Positions 34,452 through 47,323 of a stretch of DNA of 64,000 bases are shown here, piece after piece (the stretch's first letter is position 1; every line of letters begins with the position of its first letter). A program made the translations under genes and the position numbers. The notes below the pieces were generated by a model. It was not told where the DNA came from. It did no database searches and was given only the letters and a program-made list of their open reading frames with translations. Source of the stretch: Gloeopeniophorella convolvens. Its lineage: Eukaryota; Basidiomycota; Agaricomycetes; Russulales. Location: the NCBI GenBank assembly GCA_022496205.1, contig WTXD01000009.1, forward strand, positions 496,001 through 560,000. The letters run 5' to 3'.

Positions 34452-35718
34452 TCATGGCTGCTGTTCCTCGACCGAAGCAATTCTTCCATCCAGCAACATC
34501 AGCAACGTGTCCAACCCTGTCAGGACGCCCGTATCGGGACCTTGTCCAGGCCTCATCCTCGTGTGCGCAAAGTCGATTAACCTCACAACGCAGGGCGGAC
34601 CTGCGCTAGAGCCATCGTCATCACTCCCCTCGTCACCTTCCGCCGCCGCCGCAGTAGGGACATTTTCTCCTGCGCGTGGCTGGTCGCTTTGTTCATGGTC
34701 TTCTGAGCCTTCATCTGATATATCTTCTTCCGTGCTTTCCTCGTCGCTTTCGAACCCTTCCGGGTGATCGGTGAGCCATTGGACACCTTCTCTGGCACGC
34801 TCCCAGTCGCCTTCGTAAATGATTAATAGACTGCTGCCTACCATCCGTAGCTCGATGGTGCCCAGTGCATCCCGTATGTGTTGGATACTGCTGCGGATAG
34901 ACCTCAGGATCGGAAGTAGCAGCTTCCCGGGGAGACCGCCTCCCGCTGCTTCCCCAACCTGTTGTTCAAGCGTGTCGCTGCAAAGACAATTTAGAAACGA
35001 GCATCCAGAGAAGAGCGGAAGCTCTGACGTGACAGGACTGCAGACCGGGAAAAACCGCGCGATTCCAGCCGGAAGCTCTGCCGGGTTTATAGAGTAACCG
35101 TATGACTTGGGCACTACGGTAGGTTGAGACGATTTGTTTTCAAAAACCTAAGCAAACACCAGTTGGTAGTTGAACAGTGGAGGATGCACGCAGAATGAAT
35201 GTCCAGACGTACCTGGAAACCAGTCAAACGAATGCCAGTTTGTCGAGATGTTGACTTTTCTGCTGCCTTCTGCATTCGCTCCTTTTTTTCAGGAGACGCG
35301 TCCTCATCATACAGTACTGTGCCCAGCTTCACATCGAGAATGTTCGGCCTGCGGAACCGATGTGCGACATTCTCAAGAACTAAGGACTGTGATCAAGGAC
35401 AACGTTGTGAGCACCTGCACCCTCTGAGGCTTGGAGTCACTCATCTTTCTCGTCTTCTGAGACACCTTCTACACTCGCGAAGCCCTCAGCCGTGTTGTGG
35501 CCTTCCAAGCGTAGTGTCCCGAGGTAAGTGGGCACCCACGGACGCAGCGAGACTAACGCAGGGTTTGCTAGTGTGCTTCGGTAAAATTCATGTTCAATAG
35601 GCAGAGCAGCTTTGATTAGGAGTGACCCCCCTCCGGTTGTTTGAATACCTTTGTGTCCACCGACCTGGTAGACGAGCAGTGGTTGCTCGCTAGAGAAAGC
35701 GTCGAGTTTATCAGCCAT
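34452..35718 (-). CDS. ARG82: Inositol polyphosphate multikinase (Arg82/Ipk2 type)
   Basis: Kinase that phosphorylates inositol tris- and tetrakisphosphates in the nucleus and cytosol. The start at 35718 gives MADKLDAFSSEQPLLVYQVG and GGHKGIQTTGGG. The family signature is NILDVKLGTVLYDEDASPEK (the P-x3-D-x-K-x-G motif), followed by RQTGIRLTGFQ. The C-terminal half carries IELRMVGSSLLIIYEGDW (SSLL motif) and CVVRLIDFAHTRMRPG (catalytic IDF). An acidic loop, with EEDISDEGSEDHE, separates the last two, as in fungal members. The intron between the first exon and LENVAHRFRRPN (about 35360-35440) cannot be closed in frame with an ordinary GT donor at GATGA|GTGACT; an alternative donor, perhaps GCGAGT, is needed. 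Other junctions are ordinary. Confidence 0.88.
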
Positions 35719-36020
35719 TCTATCCGTACGAGGGGCGATACAATCTGTGTGCAAGCCAAAGGAGTAGTCGGTATGAAGCGTTTGAGGGTGAAGTCAAGGT
35801 GCGGGCGACTTTATTAGCAAATTGCTACCTTCACTTGGGCACTGCAGTATGGCAACCATGGGAGGGGATCTCCGAGACCTTGCCGAGACCCCACGCTTGC
35901 TGTTCGATTATGTCATCAGAGGCACACTCATCGTCCGACAGGTCGGCGACCAGAGTCGTCCGCGTTACCCGTCGGAACTGCACTGTTGAGACAAACGTTT
36001 ACCTCGTCTACAGTAACACG
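35719..36020. promoter_or_regulatory. Shared upstream region of the multikinase and hydratase genes
   Basis: About 300 bases between divergent starts; no clear TATA box. Promoter role inferred from position. Confidence 0.5.
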
Positions 36021-37159
36021 ATGTTTGCCAGTTGCTTTCGTATATCCGTCACACAAACTGCGAAGCGCCTCCCAACGTCGACCGCACGGAGATTCATCGC
36101 TACTGTCAATACTCATGAAGCGTTTCTCGAGCACTTAACATCCCATCCTGGAGTCGCTACCCTCTCATTGAACCGTCCCCGTGCGAAGAACGCTATCTCC
36201 ATTCAACTTCTCAAGGTGCGGTCTATTGTTTTGCTGATGTCAAGCGCTGGTTGAGAAGGTAGACGCACAGCAACTCACAGACTGCTTAGATGCAGTGCGA
36301 TTCGATAATTCTGTCCGCGTCCTTATTCTGAGCTCTTCTACTCCGGGGTCGTTCTGCGCTGGTGCGGATCTAACAGAACGCCGCACAATGACGCAAGGCC
36401 AGGTCTCCAAGTTCCTCATTGACCTGCGTAGTGCTCTCAGCAAGCTCGAGAATCTGCCTATGCCCACCATCGCGGCAATTGACGGGCCGGCCCTGGGTGG
36501 TGGACTGGAGCTTGCGCTTGCGTGCGATTTGCGTGTTGCAGGTGCGGCCACCCATCCTCGTGCGCGAAATATCTCAACTGTCCCAAAGGTCATTCGGTAA
36601 CGAAGATTGGTCTACCGGAGACAAAACTCGGCATCATACCTGGTGCTGGAGGAACCCAACGTGCCACACGTCTCCTTGGGCTTTCTAAGGCCAAGGACCT
36701 CATATTCACTGGTCGCTCGCTGACTGCGCCCGAGGCCGAGGAATGGGGTTTGCGTTATCACTGGCTCGCTCAATGCTATGATCATGACATTTGCTTAGGC
36801 TTGGTAGACTATGTCGCGAAGGAGGGGATGCCCGCTGTAGATCGCGCGCTCTCACTTGCGTCAGATATTGCTGCAAACGGTGCGCACGCTTTTTGACGCA
36901 CATTCCTGTCTGGCATCGACTCGTGTTTTCCAGCTCCTTTGGCCTTGCGCTCGGCAAAGCTGGCGATATCAAGAGCTGTAGAACTTTCATTGGAACCAGG
37001 TGCGTCTCCATCTTTTGCAACGGAACATCCGATGTTCAAGCAGCCCCAGGACTGGATTTTGAGAGAGCTGCCTATGAGCCCCTTTTGAAAAGCAAGGACC
37101 GTGACGAAGCCCTGCTGGCGTTCAAAGAGAAGAGAACCCCCGTTTTCAAAGGTGAATGA
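36021..37159 (+). CDS. Mitochondrial enoyl-CoA hydratase, AUH (methylglutaconyl-CoA hydratase) type
   Basis: Crotonase-fold enzyme likely acting in leucine breakdown in mitochondria. The N-terminus is basic and Ser/Thr-rich ([17 protein letters not shown]), fitting a targeting peptide. Motifs: [30 protein letters not shown] (oxyanion hole), [20 protein letters not shown] (oxyanion Gly), [20 protein letters not shown] with the catalytic Glu, [17 protein letters not shown] and [15 protein letters not shown]. Exon 1 is 36021-36215 and exon 2 36256-36541; four further exons lead to the stop at 37159, and each splice restores the conserved wording. The short first intron (40 nt) uses a TTGAG acceptor. 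Confidence 0.92.
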
Positions 37160-37244
37160 AGTGCTACATTGTCCATTCTGGTATCACAATCTGCATGGTA
37201 AATGTAAAAGTACAAAAGGATGGCGATCAATCATACACCGGCCA

Positions 37245-40200
37245 TTAAGCAGAGCCGTCGCCGCGCCCGAAAGCTCTTGAAGAGATTGAGAAGCCAGAAG
37301 GCAGCGCTGGCATTCCCATGTGCATGCTATCGCCGAGGCGCAGCCCTTCAAGGTCCTTCATCATCATACTCAAACGTCCCATGCCGAAACGATCACGTAG
37401 ACCCTTTGTGCCAGCTCGTCCACCGACGTATTCTGTTTCGTCCGAAAACCCCTTTTCCACGTATCCCCAGTCGCTGCGTTGCGCAAGATAAGGTCGCAAG
37501 AGAGCTGGCTCAATCCGACCAAGGTAATTGTCCGTGATGTAGGATTTGAGGACTTCTGGCGAAACAAGGAATATGTTGCCCAGTTGTCGAATGAACTCGA
37601 AGCGTTCGTTCAGCGCAGGGATGGAGAATGTGGCGATGGCGTCTTGGTAAGATTTGATATCCCTGAAACGGTGCTTAGGACCAGCATCGAGACGACTATG
37701 TCGGAATGTACTTCGCTAGCATCAACCCTCCTGTTGCGCTCACAGGGAACTTGCGGAGATGCTCGAGTAATTGACTGCGCGCATACATGAGAGCCAGAAA
37801 GAAGAGGTGACAGAAAACTTGCCTGTGGAATGCTAAACCGACTTCGGTAAGGAAGGTTTCCAAGTTTTTGCCACTAAGGTTCTGCTTTGCGGCTACGCCA
37901 ACTTTCTCAAGTGTTTCGCAGCACCCAACACATGGTTCTGTGTTGACACGTGCAAATGAGTCATCCTCGTTTCTGGGCTTGAAATCGGTCTTCTTCTGCT
38001 TGGCCAGTTGTGTGACCGTCCAAGACAGCGTAGCTGATTTCACATGAGCCTGCGCTCCCAGCATGATCTCGAAATGAGTACCAACCGTCCACGAGATGTT
38101 GCATGAGTGCATTGGCAGCGCCCTCGACCTTGCTGACGGTTTGGTTATTAAAGACGACCATCTCACGGCGAACGACCACGGAGCTAGCAGCCAGAGGAAG
38201 CAGCGCAATGTTGACATATTGCTGCCAAAGGTGGCAAATGAGATCCACCGAGTGGAGTATGGCCAACGCTTGCATGCTAGGTTCCATCCTCGTATGGTCG
38301 GTAGCCTCTAGCCGCGCGACTGCCCTGTGCAGAGACGGTGTGAAGGGACTGGTCAACGACGCAGGATGGAAGGCCTACGTGTTGAGGGCGGTTTCGATAT
38401 AACCCCCGGCAATGACCTCCGCCAGAGCTCGGAAGAGTGCGAAGGTGTGCTTGGGCCTGACATCCGTGAGGATCATAAACTCCGGCGGAAGGTCAATACT
38501 CACACATCGTTGGGTGGGCTCAATTCTACGCATCTGCCGATAGCCTCCGCATGCCACTTCAGCATGATTTCAGCAACATCAATACTAAGGACCCCGTCCT
38601 CTTCGTTGGTCTGCTCTTCCGGCGCCTTCTCTTGATAGCGATCCGAAGTTGTAATGCCCCCAAAACGCATGATTGCGGCAGCAGCCTTGGAGGTTGAAGA
38701 GGCGCCGGAAGTGCCAGTGGCATTCATCATACGATCAAGCATTGACCCTTTGGCCTTGCTTGCTTTCCCTTCGCGCTCCTGTCTTCCAAGTGTTATTGGT
38801 TGTGGGTGAGCATAACGAGATCTTACATGATATCGCGTGAAGTTGGACAGATAGCCTGAATACAGTTCCCCAAGATTCTTGCTCTCGCGTTCAAGATAGC
38901 GCTGGCCCTCTGTGTACGGGACAAAAAGCTCTTCCATCGCTGTCTCGAGCATGGAGCTGATGGCGGTGGTGCTGGCAGCGCTTGCCGCTGCTGAAGGTAC
39001 CCCCGACGGGCGCGAGAATCCCCACCTTGAACCGGAGATCTTGGGGTCATGGAAGGTACCTCATAGTTCTTGAGATCCTCGACTAGCAACGAGGTCTGTG
39101 TATGGACTAGCTGCAAGACACGCAAGAAGGCTAGATCAGACATGTTGGCGGAGCGAGTGAGGAGTTGTTCCATATGTTGCTGGATCTGAGAGAATTTGAG
39201 CTGAGCAAACGCGGAGGACTATAGATGCCACTACCGACTGCGCGAACACACGTTGAAGAAACACTTGCATCACGAATGATGGGTTCGGAAACACCGCCTG
39301 AACAATCTGTGCTTCCTGGCCGACTGTCCCCCGGATTTCGTCGAGCAATTCTGTGAGACTTGACTCGCTCTTGGGAGGAATCATGTCTGGGTCCGCCATG
39401 GAACGCCACCTGTCTGGTGTAAACGCGCGGCCACAGAGACACAGCTCAAAGCACAGACAGAGTAGTGTCGTCACTCTCCATGTTTTTTTGGACACGATTA
39501 ATGAAGAAATCGTGTTGATTGACGTAGACTTGTACACAAGAAGCACCACCATTGAAGTCAAGCAAAGTTTGCGCACAGTGCTATGAGAATGCGGTCAGAA
39601 CAGGGCTGTAAGAGTCGTCTAGATGAAGAGAGACGTGAGACCCACATGCATCATCTTTGGGTCACCCTTCCGATAACATCTGTCAAACAAGTAAAGCATG
39701 TCCTTTTCGAACTTCTCGCAATACTTGTCTATATTCTCTCTCGTCTTCCACGATATTAGCAAGTTTCTGCTCTTACAGTCAGACATACCTCACCTTCTCT
39801 GCAGTAGGCAGATCTACTTCTTTAGCGAGAGTGCTTAATCGCCTTAAGAGCACTGCGACCTGGCGTCGACCTTCCTTCCCCTCTTTCTTGAGCGAGTCGA
39901 TACGTGAAGTATCATCGCGGGAGAACTGAGTATAATAGTCGACCAAGTCGTAAGCAGCCTGTGCCCGTTGACGCTGAAGGTGGACTGATTCGAGCTGTTC
40001 GCCTGCGTCGCATAATCGCAACAGGGAGCGGTGTGGGAGAACAAAATGGACCCACCTATGCGAACTGCGGTCCGTCCCACTTCGCTCATCTTCGCCTCCA
40101 TAGACGTGAACGACCCTCCTACAGTCTAGCCACTGACTTAGATGGTCTCGAGCGACCTAGATGGCATGACGGACGAACCTCGAAGCCTCGGTTAAGATCG

Positions 40201-40581
40201 GACATTTTCTTCGAGTATTCTCTCTCTGCGATCCTAACGCTCTTCTCCATTTGCTCCGTCTTGGATTGCACATCTTTCCGGAGGGCGATAAGGCGATCAA
40301 CTGCGGCTTCAAAGGTATGAATGAACGGCTTGGGGTCGAACGCTAAGATGAGTCTGTAAATGGGTCGTAGCGCTAAAGACTCGGAAGCATACGTCCTGGG
40401 TCCGCCTTGGATTTCCCTATGAGCCTCTCGGAGAACGTACCCACGAAGTCCTTGACGTCGAACTTCCCCTGCAGTGATGTCAACGGCCGGGTAACCAGAG
40501 GATTGCCTGCAGTCGCACCTGAAACGTCTGAATCTTCAAAGCATCTACCGCGGAGCCGTCTAAGCTAGTTTGCGGGTCCAT
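37245..40581 (-). CDS. SEC10: Exocyst complex component Sec10
   Basis: Tethering subunit that brings secretory vesicles to the plasma membrane. Many short exons run from the ATG at 40581 (MDPQTSLDGSAVDALKIQTF) to the stop at 37245. Landmarks: FDVKDFVGTFSERLIGKSKA near the start; SMEAKMSEVGRTAVRIGEQL; RAQAAYDLVDYYTQFSRDD with SLKKEGKEGRRQVAVLLRRL and EVDLPTAEK; SELTELLDEIRG-like helical parts; LFVPYTEGQRYLERESKNL with LGELYSGYLSNFTRYH; LRKFPVSATGGLMLAK; and a final exon with DRFGMGRLSMMMKDLEGLRL. This is the Sec10 order. I did not fix every intron. Length should be about 850-900 residues. It is divergent from RPC11. Confidence 0.9.
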
Positions 40582-40876
40582 CGCCATCGGGCTAGTGAGT
40601 TTCTCGGCGCTGTCCAGGGAACGTGGCGCGTCTGAGTGGGCGACGGCGCCGTTACAGAGTGCTGCAGTCTAACGTGCGGGCTCTGCGGGCCCGCGCCTGC
40701 CCGCGCGGCAACTGTCGTCCCGCGTTGCCGGACTCCCCGGCCCGTGCGGAGCGCCGCCGTTTCATGACCGCCTTTATCCACGGGCGCATCGCCCGCCCTG
40801 AAGCGCTTTACGCGCTTAAACTTACGAACCCTCGCCCTTCCGAGTCAGCGCCCGCGTCGGCGTCACGTAGTTCGCC
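40582..40876. promoter_or_regulatory. Shared upstream region of SEC10 and RPC11
   Basis: These 295 GC-rich bases separate divergent starts. No TATA box is evident; promoter role inferred from layout. Confidence 0.5.
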
Positions 40877-41429
40877 ATGTTGTTCTGTCCAACTTGTGCA
40901 AACCTCCTAGTCATATCCGCGGAGACTGGCTACAACAAATGGGCCTGTAACACGTGTGCATACGAGTTTCCTATAGCAAAGCAGGTCATTTTTTTCACTC
41001 ATTCCTGCTTCAATGTTGGATACGTTACTGACCCTTGCGTTTCACCGCTCCAGATGACGTCGCGAACGAAATTGACTCGCAAGCAAGTCGATGATGTCTT
41101 AGGCGGCGACGACGCATGGAAACATGCTGACTCTACTACGGGTACAAACTCGCACTTGGGCCCGATCCGCCAGCGCTGACTCTATCGAACCAGCAACTTG
41201 TCCCAAGTGCGACAATGGCCGTGCATACTTCTACCAACTTCAGATCAGATCTGCGGACGAGCCGATGACGACTTGTAAGTTTTGCACTTGCTTCTCAATC
41301 AGCACCGTCTCACGCCCTTCACAGTCTACCGGTGAGCGTCTGATACTTCGGACCGTCTTAGCGAGCACCGTCTCATCTCATTGATTTGGAAGGTGTACTG
41401 CTTGCACACATCAATGGCGCGAAAACTAA
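40877..41429 (+). CDS. RPC11: RNA polymerase III subunit Rpc11 (RPC10/C11)
   Basis: TFIIS/RPB9-like zinc-ribbon subunit needed for Pol III RNA cleavage, termination and re-initiation. Five exons, 40877-40984, 41054-41141, 41194-41274, 41325-41331 and 41393-41429, give 106 residues, the normal size. The N-terminal ribbon is MLFCPTCANLL...WACNTCAYEFPI. The linker has TRKQVDDVLGGDDAWKH. The C-terminal ribbon is ATCPKCDNGRAYFYQLQ then IRSADEPMTTFYRC and TACTHQWREN at the end. The acidic RSADEP loop that enters the active site is intact. The fourth exon is only 7 nt yet is required to join TT-FYR-CTAC in frame. Confidence 0.96.
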
Positions 41430-41783
41430 GCGCTTCCAGAACCGAGTATCAAGTGGCATGTCAGAACCTGTCTGTTTCTTGGAGCTGCGGCGAGTCACAC
41501 TCGGCTGGGCACCGTACCCGCCGCAGGTCCTGACGAGGCCCTCGGCCATTGTGGCGCATAGCTACACGAAACACTCACCGGGGCTTTCCCGGAATGAAGT
41601 CACAGCAAAATGATCTGCGGGGATTCGTGAGTCGTCACTGCACCAGCAGGGCGGCTTCCTTCATGTGCCGTTATGCGTTACGCGTCACCAGTCGTAGACC
41701 CCCTGAGCTGATTGGCGACCGCCTTTGCCGCTAATGTTAATACAAGACTCAGGGTAACCACACGAGTCAGGCTACCATACGGT
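41430..41783. other. Convergent 3' intergenic region
   Basis: About 350 bases between the stops of RPC11 (+) and RVB2 (-). Plus-strand open frames here have no domain. Contains 3' UTRs only, as far as I can see. Confidence 0.55.
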
Positions 41784-43557
<1,774 letters not shown>

Positions 43558-44618
43558 GGTGGAGGACGCGTTGTTGAGTTGAGGGCGCTTCCGGTTGGCC
43601 CTGGCCCTGAGAACGCGGCCATGACACGGACGGCGGCGGCCCGCTTCCGATTACATAACAAAGCGCCGATCTCACAGCCACTGGACACTCCGATGGTTTG
43701 TCTTTCTTACCCGGCGGCTCAATGTGATCCATCATCTCACGCAAACGAAACCATTTTTTTCCTTGCTCACAATGTCGCAGGCGCACACAAGTTTGTTACA
43801 GAACTACCGCGGGTAGCCTCCCGCGCTTGACCGGTACGATCTCTGGAAAGCGCTCTACTGCGGTCGGGCGACGACACAAGTTACCGTCGCCATGTTCGTT
43901 TCGCCGATGCCTCAACCACAGCGAGCCGAGTCTGCGGTCCCATCACCAAAGCTACGACATGTGCTAGTGTTCATATCGCTGTGCATCACACTCTGCGGAT
44001 CTCTGCAAGCCTGCAAGCGAGGCCGCTTTTGGCACCGCCCTCGCACCGGAGACTCTTACCGTGGCGCCGTCTCGAACCATTCAACGCTCACCTCAGACTC
44101 GAATGGATCCTCTACATACTCATGCCTCGTGGCTCTTTTCTCATCGCAGCCCTGGGCGCCTTGATCGCCATTCCGCGAGACGTATCGGCGGGCAAGATCG
44201 GGATGCTTCGCGGAAGGTTGTCACTTCACCTTGTTCTCAAGGAGGGATCTGGTACTCGGCGCCTGAGTTCATCCCGGCTTCGGGAGCTCGGAGCTGCACT
44301 GGCACTGCTCGGGGTTGCGCGGAAACTCGCGCGACAGCGTGACTACACCAGCACCGTGAAACTCCAGATTCATGTGCGCTGCCCAAGCTCTCACATGCCC
44401 CTGATACGCAGTCAACGCGCCTTCGACCAATGTCCGTCCTCTGCGTCGTATGGGGATGCCCGTCCAACCCCCTTTTGAAAATGTTGGGATCATGCGCACA
44501 TAAATAGAGCGATGGTTCAGCGGACCACACCATCTCACCACCTCCAAAGCACTTGAGCACTGCCAACCACACACAGTCTTCTATCCTATTCTTCTCACCA
44601 CATCACAGTTATCTTGAC
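43558..44618. other. Unassigned region between RVB2 and the terpene synthase
   Basis: About 1.06 kb that must hold both promoters. Several plus-strand open frames occur; one at 43892-44164 begins MFVSPMPQPQRAESAVPS with a hydrophobic stretch (LRHVLVFISLCITLCGSL), and another at 43981-44478 contains LEWILYILMPRGSFLIAALG. They overlap in different frames, and no splice combination gives a protein I recognise. A TATA-like cataaatag at 44499-44507 lies about 115 bases before the terpene synthase ATG. I cannot support a gene here. Confidence 0.4.
44499..44507 (+). promoter_or_regulatory. TATA-like element upstream of the terpene synthase
   Basis: The sequence cataaatag lies about 115 bases before the ATG at 44619. 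It is a plausible TATA box, typical of regulated rather than housekeeping genes; inferred only from position and sequence. Confidence 0.4.
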
Positions 44619-45755
44619 ATGTCTTCCACCGCAAACTACTTCGTCCTCCCCGACCTTTTCAGCTCGTCGACAGCATTCCACGATGCGACCAACCCACACT
44701 GGAAGCGTGCTTCTGCAGAGTCAAGACGTTGGGTCAACAGCTACGCAGTCTTCGCAGACCGCCGCCGTGCATTCTTCTTCCAAGGCCAAAGCGAGCTCCT
44801 TAGCTCGCATACCTATCCCTACGCTGGCTACGAGGAGTTTCGCACTTGTTGCGACCTCATCAATCTACTGTTCGTAATCGACGAATTAAGCGACGAGCAG
44901 TGCTACGGTGACGCTCGTATGACCGGGGACATCTTCTTGCACGTGATGCGAGATCCCTCTTGGTCTGACGGGTCGAAGCTTGCCCAAATGACTGGAGAGT
45001 AAGTCGTCGGTTGACATATCACCGGACTGTATGCTGACCGTAGTCCTAAAGTTTTCGTGCGCGCCTCGTGACAACGATCAAGCCGAAGACCTTCCGTCGA
45101 TTTTTCGAAAACTGCGAGGCCTACATCGAATCCGTGGTTCAAGAAGCAGGACTGCGCGATCGTGGGCAGGTCCTCGGCCTCGAGGAATATGTCAAGCTTC
45201 GCCGCGAAAACAGTGCGGTCCGCGTCTGCTTCGGCATGATCTCGTACATTCTAGGAATCGATCTTCCCGATGAACTTTTCGCAGACCCCAACTTCCAAAG
45301 TCTCTACTTCAATGCCGTGGACATGGTTTGCTGGGCCAACGTGAGTGCACAGTACGAAAGCGCGGCCAAACAAAGCTCTAACTCGTTCTGCCCTCCAGGA
45401 TCTTTACTCATACAATATGGAGCTCAACAGCGGTTTGGAAGGCAATAACTTCATCACTGTTCTCATGAAGACGCAGAACATGGATATCCAGGCTGCGTGC
45501 GACTACGTCGGAAGGCACTATAAGAAGCTCATGGATGATTTTGTCTCCGCGAAAGCATCCCTGCGGTCGTTCGGGCCTGAGGTAGATGCCGACGCCAAGC
45601 GTTACATCGAAGCCTGCCAGCATTGGCCAATTGGCAACCTCGTCTGGAGCTTCGAGACGCCGAGGTATTTTGGTGCGCGCCGTGACCAGATCCTTCGCAC
45701 TCGTGTTGTTCCGTTGAAGCCCCTGGAACGGGAGCCGCTGAAGGAAGATGCGTAA
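44619..45755 (+). CDS. Sesquiterpene synthase (class I terpene cyclase)
   Basis: Cyclises farnesyl diphosphate after Mg-dependent ionisation. Three exons, 44619-44998, 45052-45340 and 45399-45755, give 341 residues, normal for mushroom sesquiterpene synthases. The aspartate motif is D88-E-L-S-D92 (D(D/E)xxD form), in [12 protein letters not shown]. The NSE triad is [10 protein letters not shown]223-S227-E231, split exactly at an intron between N and D. The effector RY pair is at 312-313 in FETPRYFG. All metal-binding residues are present, so it should be active. No P450, transporter or regulator lies beside it, so it is not in an obvious cluster. The exact terpene cannot be read from sequence. 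Confidence 0.93.
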
Positions 45756-46109
45756 GCCTCTTCTCTCCCAGTAATGTCGAGCTTCGGACCACTTCCCGGG
45801 GATCCTACAAGAGACAATCTTATTTCCATAGCCCGTTCCTCATCACCTAGACTATCCCGTAATATCTGTATCAATCCTGTCTGCCTCCCTGTATCATATA
45901 GTATTCTCGTGTTACTTTCAACAGTGTTTCGTTCTACCTACAATTGTTTCCCGATAATTTTATTTGGCCTGTGTCTCTTTTTTGACAACGAAACACAAGT
46001 TTCCTGTAATGGACTACATCATTTAAGGTTGAAGATCTGGTATCTCACTGGGCTTCCCGACAAAGTGAGACTGGCGGCGGATAGACCCAGTCATAATTGA
46101 GCGCGGCTA
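45756..46109. other. Intergenic region downstream of the terpene synthase
   Basis: About 350 bases, AT-rich in the first 250, holding the terpene synthase 3' UTR and the promoter of the RRN11-like gene. No gene seen. Confidence 0.55.
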
Positions 46110-47201
46110 ATGTTTTGTTCCGAAACAGGCCTCCGGCGTGAGCAAGGCCGTGCCTCGTTGATGCCCACCGACGCTGCCGTACTTGAGTTACCTCCGACAC
46201 CCATGACCGGTGCGACCAGCCCGTTTCTCTTTGCCTCAGCCGACTGGAGGGTACCTTCGACTGCCCGCAAGGTACACCTCCGGCGCGTTCATGATATACT
46301 GCGTCTTTCAATACAGCGCGGGGATCTGCCCGTTGCTCGGAGGGCGTTCGGGTTGCTGGCGCGCTGCAAGGAGGTACACTGGACGGACATGTGGAAAACC
46401 GGGATGCTGCTACTCTCCAGCAAGCAGCCTGGTGATGCGCTCGGGAGTAAGCAACATAGTGAATTCCTCCGAATCATGATGCTCCAGCATCCAGAGGAGG
46501 TGCGCGCGTCTGCCTACGTCGCTTTGTTCTGGCGCGGCGCCTATCCACCTCCCCAATGCTCCTTACTCACGGCCCCGGCGTTTCAGCGCGAAACGCTTGT
46601 CCAGGAGCTGGTACTGTCTCTGGCAGTCGGTGGGCAGGAGCGCGAGGCGCTCGATGAGTTAGAGCTGTGCGGAATGATGTTTCTCTACTGTTTCTCGCTT
46701 GCAGGGCTGACTGTGGTGATGGAGGTATCTACCATCACCCCCGTACCAAGACAATTCCGTGTTACACACGTATGCGGGTCTGCTCTGTCTACGGCTTGCA
46801 TCGCATGCGGGCGATGACTCCCGCTGTGATATGCAAGGCACGTATAGAGCACCTTAACTCCTAACTCCATGCCGACCCCTCCAACATTTCTACCTTACGA
46901 AATGTAGAGCAGCGAGTCGATCCATGGAACCGGACCATGCTGCGAGAAGCACAGCACCACCTGGAACGTGCCCGGATGCTTGACCCAGAAGGGGTTGTTG
47001 CACAGACATTCATGCGCCAGGTGCGTCCGTGGGTAGGATGTTGCTGACTTGCATCCCCAACTGACGCCCCGCGTTTTGCTCCGATTGTGTTTATAGCTAG
47101 CCACGTTGGCGCCAGAGTATGACGCGGCACAGAACGAATCAGACGATGACATGATGGCGGTAGATCCCACAGGCCAACGTCGTAAACGGATTCGCACCTA
47201 G
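46110..47201 (+). CDS. RRN11-like RNA polymerase I initiation factor
   Basis: Likely a component of the core factor that recruits Pol I to the rDNA promoter. Exons 46110-46666, 46725-46837, 46908-47020 and 47097-47201 give 295 residues in frame. Helical repeats typical of the family are seen: VHLRRVHDILRLSIQRGDLP, ARRAFGLLARCKEVHWTDMW, YLPSPPYQDNSVLHTYAGLL and LREAQHHLERARMLDPEG. The C-terminus is acidic then basic (NESDDDMMAVDPTGQRRKR). The second intron (46838-46907) begins GCACGT, and only this GC donor keeps the frame. A later ATG at 46161 is an alternative start. Assignment rests on remembered resemblance to Rrn11, hence moderate confidence. Confidence 0.7.
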
Positions 47202-47323
47202 CCCGACCGACCGACCTCCGAGATTTCTTCTGATGTACCTTTAACGCCGCATGACACCATCCAACTCATGCTAATCATATTGCCCCAGCGCAATGCCTAT
47301 GCCATGTTCCGGACACGCAAAAC

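Noticed and set aside
43892..44478. Overlapping plus-strand open frames with hydrophobic stretches
   Set aside because: No domain, no consistent splice pattern and mutually overlapping frames; left as unassigned.
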